This document shows positions 60,101-64,000 of a stretch of DNA of 64,000 bases, piece by piece. This stretch comes from Blastomussa wellsi (lineage: Eukaryota > Cnidaria > Anthozoa > Scleractinia > Plerogyridae): contig OX393563.1 in NCBI GenBank assembly GCA_947652115.1, positions 9,569,495 to 9,633,494 on the forward strand, read 5' to 3'. Each line of letters opens with the position of its first letter. The stretch's first letter is position 1. Below the pieces are notes generated by a model. That model worked only from the letters and a program-made list of their open reading frames with translations. It was not told the DNA's origin and ran no database searches. A program made the translations under genes and the position numbers.

Positions 60101-60241
60101 TTTTTATAACTCTAACCGAGACCACACGGTGATCGACATAAAACAACTTGACATGCATCAAACAATAAAAAGCTCATTATTAAATTACCTCCTATCAAAA
60201 TCCAAAGGAAGGGTTATATCATCCTCGACTACGGTATCCAT
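26450..60241 (-). CDS. CDK5RAP2: centrosomin-family protein (CDK5RAP2/PDE4DIP type), 54 exons
   Basis: I assembled 54 exons from ATG 60239-60241 to TGA 26450-26452, giving 2063 codons up to the last splice-like site and about 2065 residues in all. The phases agree at every junction and every intron is GT/AG on the minus strand. The CM1 motif (exons 3-4, about residues 69-96) reads TMKDYEYQISELKKENFGLK then LRIYFLEE. CM1 binds and activates gamma-tubulin ring complexes, and the family builds pericentriolar material and Golgi or spindle-pole microtubule nucleation sites. The rest is almost continuous coiled coil, with Ser/Pro-rich breaks in the C-terminal third. Vertebrates have two members, CDK5RAP2 (about 1900 residues) and PDE4DIP (about 2350); a cnidarian gene would be a pre-duplication orthologue, so the symbol is approximate. 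Missed micro-exons remain possible. Confidence 0.88.
27439..34396 (-). CDS. CDK5RAP2: centrosomin-like gene, exons 45-51 (large exons with repeated motif)
   Basis: The exons are 34060-34396, 33393-33899, 31239-31819, 30433-30580, 29316-29782, 28419-28561 and 27439-27717, the largest of the gene. A repeated unit appears: LRAQLEEGIRLNDSLRAQL (exon 45), LRLRLEDSIRTNEALRAQL (exon 49) and LRVQLEKSIQTNNALRLKL (exon 51), with weaker forms in exon 47 such as LRLQLDESLQKNDELQRQL. PDE4DIP and CDK5RAP2 have the same L-E-x-S-I-x-x-N-x-x-L-R pattern. Ser/Pro-rich breaks (SPSRDWARTSSD, SSPSRRFVQTQTSP, SSSSQSPSRSQ) are likely phosphorylation sites or flexible links. Exon 50 reads INLLRQQLLESNKVSENLKK. Confidence 0.88.
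28696..28980 (-). pseudogene. C-terminal tail of a CR1/L2-type LINE ORF2, intronic
   Basis: The frame holds SYDLRNATNKLSVPKSRT, then KRSFSCCGASLWIELPEEL and SLDLFKRNSNKCF. This is the typical end of LINE ORF2 (Y-x-LRN ... FS-x-x-GA-x-LWN-x-LP ... F-KR). It lies between exons 49 and 50 of the centrosomin-like gene, on the same strand. Its composition does not fit the coiled-coil exons, so it is not part of the host protein. Confidence 0.75.
29922..30297 (-). mobile_element. MITE family C, copy 1, with a nested hairpin
   Basis: The inverted ends are AACAAATAGATTCCATGTTG and CAACATGGAATATAAAATAT. The outer part (TGATGTTCTTACCACATTTTGACGTCATCAG, positions about 30138-30168, and AATAGATCATAGGTAGGAACC, 30247-30267) matches the copy at 37567-37842 in reverse. 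A second hairpin with ATGAAGCTCTTTGGAAC / GTTCCGAAGAGCTTCAT ends (about 29965-30105) interrupts it. Confidence 0.6.
30900..31059. mobile_element. hairpin MITE, intronic
   Basis: ATAGACCAATTTCGATATTT on the left is mirrored by AAATATCGAAATTGGTCTAT on the right. The arms continue through TTCAGCCTAAAACAATAGAC to a short loop between GAGGCTCCGGGG and CCCCGGAGCCTC. TTGTAA occurs at both edges and may be the target duplication. Confidence 0.8.
31866..32165 (+). repeat. dispersed SINE-like repeat
   Basis: The segment contains GGAGCTCATCCAGGTTTCCG, AACTCCATCGCAGGGCTACC and GGTACCCATTTATACACCTG. The same ordered motifs recur in shortened form at 49495-49565 and 58955-59075. No open frame or terminal inverted repeat is present. 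A short-interspersed element without a visible tRNA head is the likely reading. Confidence 0.5.
32807..32925. repeat. 21-bp tandem repeat, about 5-6 units
   Basis: Units of the form GGCTAACCAGAGTGATATTCA differ at a few bases and end in GGCCAACCGGAGTGCCAG. The array lies in an intron of the centrosomin-like gene. Being a multiple of three it produces a repetitive frame (RLTRVIF) that is not a gene. Confidence 0.85.
33048..33330. repeat. tandem duplication of about 140 bp
   Basis: Two diverged copies share GATCTA(A/G)CAAT, ATGAGCTACAAT, CCATGAATCGGTTAAAAT and GAGCAAGCTGGGTTAACA / TAGCAAGCTGGGTTAACA. They end about 60 bases below the 3' edge of exon 46. Confidence 0.8.
34747..40852 (-). CDS. 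CDK5RAP2: centrosomin-like gene, exons 32-44 (coiled coil)
   Basis: The exons are 40802-40852, 40643-40687, 40481-40535, 40092-40159, 39284-39351, 39128-39179, 38439-38471, 37448-37495, 37158-37265, 36312-36395, 35995-36096, 35346-35471 and 34747-34889. Exon 33 has a short SPLKAPSPSE linker. Exons 42-44 carry LLRQQLMETEDLKNSLEQQ, LLRQEVNNLKARLQRAG and LQLQQLLEAQISETKRLND. This is the leucine-rich R-Q-Q-L pattern seen in CDK5RAP2 and PDE4DIP between CM1 and the C terminus. Confidence 0.8.
36891..37102. mobile_element. MITE with AAAGCTGGTTTTCACTAG ends
   Basis: The left end AAAGCTGGTTTTCACTAGCG pairs with GCTAGTGGAAACCAGCCTTT-type sequence at the right end. AACATAAACATAACG / CGTTATGCTTATGTG continue the arms and a second copy of the hairpin motif (CTTGTTCTTCTCATGC) lies inside. 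It lies 55 bases below exon 40 of the centrosomin-like gene. Confidence 0.7.
37567..37842 (+). mobile_element. MITE family C, copy 2
   Basis: It has GATTCCACGTTGCCCTGCGT on the left and ACGCACGGCAACATAGAATC on the right as inverted ends, and GTGGTAAGAACATCAGTGAC inside. The left flank (TTTGATTGGTTCCTGTCTAT) is shared with copy 1 at 29922-30297. TGACGTCA occurs in the interior. Confidence 0.6.
37930..38105 (+). mobile_element. Penelope-like element, copy 2 (single arm)
   Basis: It starts with the GGGGGTAAGTTTCTAAAGAA extension and one arm (AATTTGGTTTTATCAACTGG to CTTCGTCGGAGCGAAT). There is no inverted second arm; instead a short GTCTGTAAGAAAA repeat follows. GTATTAG at 37923-37929 and 38106-38112 could be a 7-bp target duplication, which is weaker evidence than in the other copies. 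Confidence 0.6.
41146..47917 (-). CDS. CDK5RAP2: centrosomin-like gene, exons 17-31 (coiled coil)
   Basis: The exons are 47825-47917, 47152-47244, 46560-46676, 45830-45904, 45508-45603, 44908-44961, 44353-44427, 43733-43870, 43312-43395, 43123-43218, 42813-42857, 42656-42733, 42263-42358, 41580-41675 and 41146-41241. All 15 are multiples of three and phase 0 at both ends, so any one could be skipped without a frameshift. Heptad sequences such as LKARDAIIAALQSSLSAKD, KDRLIQKLATNNKEKDNLI and DKLVNKLKMTIQDKDKTIG recur with a K-E/D-K-D-x-x-I theme. Confidence 0.8.
41402..41561. mobile_element. small MITE with GGGGCGGATCC / GATCTGCCCC ends
   Basis: AGGGGCGGATCCAGGATTTT on the left and CTAGATCTGCCCC on the right form short terminal repeats. 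GAGGGGGTGCACC and GGTGCATGGCTGC-like sequence inside also pair. It abuts exon 30. Confidence 0.5.
42028..42202. mobile_element. MITE with TAGAGTGTTTTCGCTCACG ends
   Basis: The ends TAGAGTGTTTTCGCTCACGT and ACGTCACGCGAACACACTCTA are imperfect inverted repeats. Two CCAACATGGC(T/C)GC motifs lie inside. It lies 60 bases below exon 29. Confidence 0.65.
42529..42600 (-). repeat. degenerate tRNA-like sequence
   Basis: On the minus strand it reads CTCATTAGATAGAGCTTCC, then TCATGGGTTCAATTCCCAT, i.e. an A-box and a good B-box with a paired T-arm. The anticodon arm (CCAACTCGTCGTACCGAATG) does not pair. This is a tRNA pseudogene or SINE head in an intron. Confidence 0.5.
46803..47070 (+). mobile_element. 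MITE family A, copy 3
   Basis: It is a diverged copy of 3970-4235 in the same orientation: GTAAAACCAAAACCAGAGTA, CACAAAGGACAGAGACAATC, AAAGTGGCGCGAGATTCC and a right end CACTTAAATGAAAACTGCTC. The left terminal repeat is eroded. TAACAA occurs on both sides and might be a target duplication. Confidence 0.7.
47351..47423. mobile_element. short hairpin element
   Basis: ATAATCTCGTACCCAGATCT and CATCTGGGTATGAGATTA are inverted ends about 70 bases apart. It lies in an intron below exon 17. Confidence 0.55.
48551..55872 (-). CDS. CDK5RAP2: centrosomin-like gene, exons 6-16 (coiled coil)
   Basis: The exons are 55824-55872, 55582-55656, 55004-55051, 54818-54904, 53210-53244, 52659-52710, 52191-52256, 51684-51782, 50663-50704, 48745-48825 and 48551-48583. 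All are short, helical and charged; for example exon 7 reads EEHNEELREIREGYEIKLKE and exon 13 RKIQECERRIKQLTEELE. Several introns here hold mobile elements (53302-53544, 53657-54703, 51060-51266 and 51860-52002). The smallest exons (33-42 bases) are the least certain, but they keep phase. Confidence 0.75.
49256..49352. mobile_element. short hairpin with TAGCCTG ends
   Basis: TAGCCTGTGAACAGGCTCC pairs with GAGCCTGCTCGTAGGCTA. The interior GGTGGGTTGGGG / CCCCCAACCCACC also pairs. No clear target duplication. The termini match those of 53657-54703 and 63818-63877. Confidence 0.6.
49391..50662. other. long intron between exons 14 and 15
   Basis: The first part holds a diverged copy of the SINE-like repeat (about 49391-49570). 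The rest (49571-50662) contains two weak, inverted-looking segments with GTTGCCATGGTAACA-type palindromes (about 49966-49980 and 50182-50193) and ATCTCTG(G/T)A. I see no exon in it. Confidence 0.35.
51060..51266 (+). mobile_element. Penelope-like foldback element, copy 3
   Basis: The order is extension (GGGGTAAGTTTCTAAAGAAA), forward arm, then inverted arm ending CCCAGTTGATAAAACCAAAT. The exact 13-bp direct repeat AAAAAGAATTGTG flanks it (51047-51059 and 51267-51279). The inverted arm is shorter than the forward arm and joins it at CGTCGGA / TTCCTTGAATC. It lies in an intron of the centrosomin-like gene. Confidence 0.8.
51860..52002. mobile_element. MITE family B, copy 2
   Basis: CCTCGGTGTAAAAACCTG and CAGGTATTTACACCGAGG are the inverted ends. 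The core is shared with 6532-6669 (ACAAAGAAAAAAGTCACAGG). Confidence 0.7.
53302..53544. mobile_element. MITE with GTTCACACTTGGTG ends
   Basis: The ends are perfect 14-base inverted repeats, GTTCACACTTGGTG and CACCAAGTGTGAAC. The interior is about 215 bases without a coding frame. It lies in an intron between exons 9 and 10. Confidence 0.75.
53657..54703 (-). mobile_element. DNA transposon, 1047 bp, with 9-bp target duplication
   Basis: The imperfect terminal inverted repeats of about 70 bases begin TAGCCTGCGTGCAGCC and end GCATGCAGGCTA, both containing TTTCCTAAAGCGGAAAAGTG. The flanks are the exact direct repeat CTTGGCCAC (53648-53656 and 54704-54712). The interior holds a minus-strand frame at about 53992-54270. 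A duplication of 8-10 bp fits Mutator-type or hAT/P-type transposons; the superfamily is unresolved. Confidence 0.85.
53992..54255 (-). pseudogene. unidentified frame inside the 1047-bp transposon
   Basis: The frame encodes HESGYESFKAELLVNKEF, a KSLKGEYFWMNRFRDRVLK segment and ends SSYFALCFFECLLYSV; it may continue upstream as KIQDEIL. I do not recognise the family. It lies wholly between the terminal repeats, so it is probably a remnant of the element's own protein. Confidence 0.4.
56123..60241 (-). CDS. CDK5RAP2: centrosomin-like gene, exons 1-5 (start codon and CM1)
   Basis: The exons are 60189-60241, 59894-60003, 58696-58757, 57168-57275 and 56123-56199. Exon 1 starts MDTVVEDDITLPLDFDR. 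Exon 2 is a linker with GTGGDMLDSS. Exons 3 and 4 join in the middle of CM1 (MKDYEY | QISELKKENFGLKLRIYF). Exon 5 continues as NIELKVTVEKLKKELVERQ, again as in CDK5RAP2. The ATG is chosen because it begins the first in-phase exon and there is no further in-phase exon upstream that I can see. Confidence 0.85.
56425..56778. mobile_element. MITE with GGTTCAAACGTCA ends
   Basis: GGTTCAAACGTCACACTTTT then CATGTACC at the left pairs with GGTACATGAAAAGTTTGACG then TTTGAACC at the right. Further inverted CTTAATTA / TAATTAAG segments follow. The interior (about 230 bases) is non-coding. It lies in the intron after exon 4. Confidence 0.75.
57276..58695. other. intron between exons 3 and 4
   Basis: About 1.4 kb separates the two halves of the CM1 motif. 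It is AT-rich with no clear repeat or exon. Confidence 0.4.
58955..59075 (+). repeat. dispersed SINE-like repeat, partial
   Basis: It shares CATCAAGGCTGGAGCTTATC, TTCCTTAGCATGAAG and CCATTTATACACCTGG with the copy at 31866-32165, in the same order and orientation. Confidence 0.5.
59526..59704. mobile_element. MITE with TAGTGGAACCCGCTTA ends
   Basis: ACATAGTGGAACCCGCTTAC and TTAACGGGGTTCCACTGTAC are inverted ends about 180 bases apart. The interior has no coding frame. It lies in the intron after exon 2. Confidence 0.65.
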
Positions 60242-61880
60242 GGTTTTGATGGCTCGGTTCTTCCCCGAAGTGATATAAATCAAAACACAACAAGTGAAAC
60301 AATGCTCAACTGTATTTCACAAATTCCGCCATTTTCTGTACCAATGAGATGCTGAGCCAGCAAGACAAACCGCTGAGTCTGTCACGCTTGGACGTACAAC
60401 TTTTGTTTCTAAAATTTGTATCGGGTCGAAAAATTATATTTGTTTTGATAGTCTTGATTTACTTGTTTACAACTGTTTCTGTCTATTTTCGGATGTTTTC
60501 AATTAAGGGCGGTGCGGTGATTATTCAGATTTATTCAGCTACAATTTTTTTTGTTTTGTGAAATAATGTTTCTTTGACAAAAGTATTTTCCAAGTATCGT
60601 CATTTGCTTTCCATATGATCAGCCAAACACAATTGAATACGTCACAAAGCGGAAACCCGATTACTGCACGTGGGGTATGAGTGTGAACAAAATGCATGAT
60701 GACAGCACTTCCGGTCACGAAAGCTCTGGTTACCACCAACACACATACCTTTGTGACAAACCGAGCCAACAAGAATTAAACATTAGTGACGGAATAGCGA
60801 GTCAATAGACGAAAGACGTGTGTAAATCGGATCAAATTTTCTTCTGATGCACCAGAGAAAATTGACGAACTGTACTGAAAAAGTCGTTTAGATTGAGTTT
60901 AAAAGTAGTTGCTTGGCACGGCTCATTGCCAGACGCATATACACCCGACCGACTCTTGAGGTTGTCATCGATTCCGGTTAGGCCCTGTTAGAGCTGCGTA
61001 CATGTTCACTTGTTGTGCTGTACTTACAGACATGTTCCTCAGAGGTGACAAGTGTTTTCGGGTAAGTCGAGTGAAACTGGATTGCATTTTTCTCTTGATT
61101 TTCCGTGTTAATGCTCAATTAACTGAGTACGGTACAGCAATTGCTTTTGAATGTATACAGATTACAATATTGCGCGCGTATACGTAGTATATATGTTCTA
61201 CTTTTTACCACATTGGTTATTGCTCAGTTTAGGGATTGGATATGTTTTTTCTACAATATTTCTCGGCCTTGTCATGTTTGCTTGGTGATGTTTACTGAGT
61301 TTATAAAAAAAATTGGAGGTAATTTTCTTGCACCATGGCTTCTGATCATACATGAAATAGCCACATGGAATCATTTATTTGTGTTCATCCGTGTACCAGG
61401 GCGTTTCTCAAAAACAGTTCCATAAGAAATCACATATAAGAAACCCTCAGTACACGTTTAAGTCCTAATCTTTGAATGGACTCCTTTACACGTTAATTTT
61501 GATGACTTTGTACGGATTCAGATGGAAATCAAGCAGAAGGCAACATATTGATCGTAAGATCTGTTACAATATATAGAAATCACTTGAATTCCTGTTTATT
61601 GAAATAACCGGAAGGCTCACTTGCCGCAAAAATTCCAAAATATAAAATTGTTTGGATCAATGGAGCCTTATCAGACTGGACACAAGAAAATATCGGCATT
61701 AAGTCGGGAATCAGTCGATTAAGCCGCTATCAGAATGCCCAAAAGTAAGTTATCCAGATAACTCGGTAAATTAACATTAACTACGGGTATTAAAACAAAA
61801 TCCTTTGGCGCGCGAAATTCAGAAAAAAGTAATTTCAGTCAGAAAGACAGCTTCTGTGGGGGTCTATGATTATTACTATT
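60242..61880. other. 5' flank of the centrosomin-like gene
   Basis: This should hold its promoter and 5' UTR. I see no TATA box near the start codon. The plus-strand piece 61031-61059 has splice-like edges (TTACAG / GTAAGT) but is too short to call. The remainder is AT-rich without a recognised repeat. Confidence 0.35.
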
Positions 61881-61934
61881 ATTATTAGTCATGAGTCAAT
61901 GAATGATGGTTTGCCTGTACAGTGTATTCACTCC

Positions 61935-62250
61935 ACGTTGGTTGCGGTTAGTCTCGTTAGTTCCAGTTTGCTTCAGTACGGCTGGTCCACTCCGGTTTCT
62001 TTGCTTGCAGTTTGTCTCACTCTGGTCTGCAGTCTGTTCCACTCCGTTTTGCTTGCGGTTAGTTCTACTAGCTCTGGTCTTCTTGCTTTTACTATCCACT
62101 CCAATTTTTTTGTTCCACTCTGGTCTGCTTGCAGTCAGTTCCACTCCGTTTTGCTTTGGGTTAGTTCTACTAGCTCTGGTCTTCTTGCAGTTAGATCCAC
62201 TCCGGTTTGCTTGCGATTAGTTCCACTTTGGTCTGCTTGCCGTTAGCTTT
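61935..62250. repeat. irregular minisatellite, T/C/G-rich
   Basis: Variants of GTTCCACTCCG(G/T)TTTGCTTGC and TTAGTTCTACTAGCTCTGGT alternate. A longer unit of about 100 bases is visible at 62037 and 62137. Long open frames here on both strands are products of the repeat. Confidence 0.85.
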
Positions 62251-62506
62251 TATTTGTTAGTAAGGCTAGCACGGTTTTTGAACTAATGAAGGTAAAATCT
62301 ACCCTTACTTAGGACAGATATGACACTGAAAAAAATGATTTCGTGCCTTAAAAACGTCGTCATCATGGTATCATGGGAAAAAATATTTTCCAACAAAAGC
62401 ATCATCCTACCTACGAAGTCGTCACCGCTATAAAAATAAAATTTATTTCCAAAGCAAATTCAAAGCGATTCTTTAGCATGCGAGCAAGCTCTCTTTGGTC
62501 CCTTCT

Positions 62507-62592
62507 TTTTCTTAGTCCGTCGAGCGCGAAGCGAAAAAATAGTCGCGCGGACATTTTTTTCGCTTCGCACTCAACGGACTAAAAAAAAAAGT
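62507..62592. repeat. hairpin, TAGTCCGT...ACGGACTA
   Basis: TAGTCCGTCGAGCGCGAAGCG pairs with CGCTTCGCACTCAACGGACTA, and a run of A follows on the right. It may be a very short MITE of about 70 bases. Confidence 0.6.
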
Positions 62593-62844
62593 GACTGCTC
62601 GTAGTCTACTTCACTCGAGGTACAATAATCCCTTTTTCTCGCACTCTCGATTTCCTGGAAACTCAACGAAAAGTCGTTTATATTTCTTGTATTTTCTTCA
62701 TTCGGTAAAACACTTAGCCCCAATGCTCGTAACAGTATTTGCTTCCCTGCTTGGAAGTTCCAGAAAACGGGGTTGCATTGTATCTGTCTTAGTTTTGATA
62801 ATCACTTGTTTCAAATTTGTTAAATTTGATCAGAAATCCTTCAG

Positions 62845-62977
62845 ACGAGCAATCCCAAACGCCAGCTGTTTCGTGCAGAGTGTGTATAGTCTGATGATGT
62901 CATCCCCGCTTGAGGTTGTCCAGTGCGAGGCCGCCGCCTTATTGGTCGAATTGACAACAGCTACGCAGGTCTTACAG
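62845..62977 (+). CDS. probable single exon of an unidentified gene running off the window
   Basis: A CCTTCAG acceptor and a CAG|GTAAAG donor bound 133 bases that encode RAIPNASCFVQSVYSLMMSS then PLEVVQCEAAALLVELTTAT. The amphipathic helices, with an ECAAALLVEL-like second helix, look like an armadillo or HEAT-type repeat. The sequence differs in composition from the repeat-derived frames around it. Upstream exons are not obvious and downstream ones would lie beyond 64000. The open frame starting at 62591 includes intron sequence, so its first ATG is not meaningful. Confidence 0.45.
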
Positions 62978-63028
62978 GTAAAGACAATATTCACTGTACT
63001 TGGAGGCGCGGCCCATCGTTATTAGATG

Positions 63029-63135
63029 TTATATAATAACCAAATCAATGCGCGTGCTATGATTGGTCAATCAGCTATGGTTTATTGTGCCAGTAAACTC
63101 ATGGAAAAATCGCACATTTTCTGAATTATTATATA
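63029..63135. repeat. short inverted repeat with TTATATAATAA ends
   Basis: TTATATAATAACCAAATC is mirrored by GAATTATTATATAA about 100 bases away, around an ATTGGTCAATCAG centre. It may be a small MITE. Confidence 0.45.
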
Positions 63136-63148
63136 AAAGCAATAGACC

Positions 63149-63506
63149 ACAAGTTTCTATGGTTTATAGGCTGATAAGCCACTTGGGGTGTTGGTAGAAC
63201 ACGAGAAGAATTTGTAAATCACAAGCCGCAACATCCCGCGTGGTTTATCAGCCTATAAACATAGTAATTTGGTTTTATCAACTGGGTTGATAATGTCAAT
63301 TGGCCACCGTAAAGAGATTCAAGTGCTGACGTTTCGAGCGTTAGCCCTTCGTCGGAGCGAATCAAGGAATTGTGTGTACACGACACACAATTCCTTGATT
63401 CGCTCCGACGAAGGGCTAACGCTCGAAACGTCAGCACTTGAATCTCTTTACGGTGGCCAATTGACATTATCAACCCAGTTGATAAAACCAAATTATATTG
63501 TTATAC

Positions 63507-63551
<45 letters not shown>

Positions 63552-63576
63552 CTATAAACATAGTAACTTGGCTTAA
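63149..63576. mobile_element. hairpin MITE interrupted by a Penelope-like element
   Basis: The left arm (63149-63194, AAGTTTCTATGGTTTATAGG...) pairs with the right arm (63220-63267, continuing after the insertion at 63567-63576, AAGTTACTATGTTTATAGG on the reverse strand). The arms also share CTGATAA(G/A)CCAC. The inserted element lies at 63268-63551. Confidence 0.7.
63268..63551 (-). mobile_element. Penelope-like foldback element, copy 4
   Basis: This is the longest copy, with two nearly perfect arms of about 105 bases around a palindromic centre (GAATTGTGTGT / ACACACAATTC). The unpaired extension ends TTTAGAAACTTACCCCCT. The exact 15-bp direct repeat CTATAAACATAGTAA flanks it (63253-63267 and 63552-63566). 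Two 89-90 codon frames on opposite strands have nearly the same translation because the arms are inverted copies. Confidence 0.8.
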
Positions 63577-63661
63577 TTATCCTACATACACTCTTCAGCT
63601 TGCGTGACTTTAAACATGTGTAAACTGGTCGGACATTTGAAATTTCAATTATAAACTTTAA

Positions 63662-63946
63662 GGTGGTGGAAAACGAGGACACATTGTTGCAGACACAGAC
63701 GTTTCCCTGTTTACCCACACGCGCAACATCGGTTGCGGACACAAATTTTGTGTCCGAGACACAGAAAATGTTTCTGAGTTTATTAGGAAACATTTTTTGT
63801 CCGCATCAAATGTTTCCTAGCCTGCGTCGCAGACGGGCAAAACCGCCATGTGACACGTCTGGCTGCAACGCAGGCTAATGTTTCCTCGTTTGCATACGCA
63901 AGGAAAACTTCATGGGCAACAGTATGTCCTCGTTTGCAACTTTTTA
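63662..63946. mobile_element. MITE with AACGAGGACA ends, containing a nested 60-bp MITE
   Basis: GGAAAACGAGGACACATTGTTGC at the left pairs imperfectly with GCAACAGTATGTCCTCGTTTGC at the right. CGGACACAAATTTTGTGTCCG is an internal palindrome. The 60-bp element at 63818-63877 interrupts it. Confidence 0.6.
63818..63877. mobile_element. 60-bp MITE with 8-bp target duplication
   Basis: TAGCCTGCGTCGCAGACG pairs with CGTCTGGCTGCAACGCAGGCTA. The direct repeat ATGTTTCC flanks it exactly (63810-63817 and 63878-63885). The ends match the 1047-bp transposon at 53657-54703, which could be the autonomous-type relative. Confidence 0.85.
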
Positions 63947-64000
63947 AAAAAAATTACAGGGGATTTTATTTTTTTATTTATCTATTTTTTTATTATTTTT

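Noticed and set aside
61031..61059. Short piece with TTACAG and GTAAGT edges on the plus strand
   Set aside because: Twenty-nine bases are too few to support an exon without a transcript.
61866..62246. Long overlapping plus- and minus-strand frames
   Set aside because: They arise from the irregular minisatellite at 61935-62250.

Overview
The window is nuclear DNA of an animal, most likely an anthozoan cnidarian (coral or anemone type). It has AT-rich, intron-dense genes with GT/AG splice sites, metazoan gene families (a KIF14-like kinesin, a CDK5RAP2/centrosomin-type protein, TMEM163-like membrane proteins) and very many small inverted-repeat elements. The phylum is an inference; no species marker was identified.

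Layout. 104-7426 (+): the 3' part, 15 exons, of a kinesin-3 gene that I read as KIF14. 8349-9182 (-) and 14525-15343 (+): two intronless, divergently oriented TMEM163-like genes about 5.3 kb apart. 16079-17587: an internally deleted non-LTR retrotransposon with a 10-bp target duplication. 19443-24853: a repeat-dense block with a large nested palindrome, a 38-bp minisatellite beside a LINE tail, a 650-bp foldback, a P-element-like relic with a THAP start, and a MITE split by a second foldback. 26450-60241 (-): one very large gene whose 54 exons I could join into a single open frame of about 2065 codons. Its exons 3-4 carry the CM1 motif of the centrosomin/CDK5RAP2/PDE4DIP family. 62845-62977 (+): one likely exon of a further gene that continues past the window.

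Function. The two large genes both belong to cell-division families: KIF14 acts at the central spindle and midbody, and the CM1 family recruits gamma-tubulin complexes to centrosomes. The TMEM163 family is related to zinc-efflux CDF transporters. Nothing suggests that these genes form one regulated unit.

Repeats are the most distinctive part. At least four copies of one foldback family (about 24.5, 38.0, 51.1 and 63.3 kb) have inverted arms with the same unpaired extension; three are flanked by exact 13-15 bp direct repeats and two sit inside arms of other hairpin elements. This looks like a Penelope-like retroelement rather than a cut-and-paste MITE. A separate DNA-transposon group with TAGCCTGC termini includes a 1047-bp copy with a 9-bp target duplication and a 60-bp copy with an 8-bp duplication.

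All exon boundaries were read by eye from reading frame and splice consensus; no alignment, transcript or database evidence was available.
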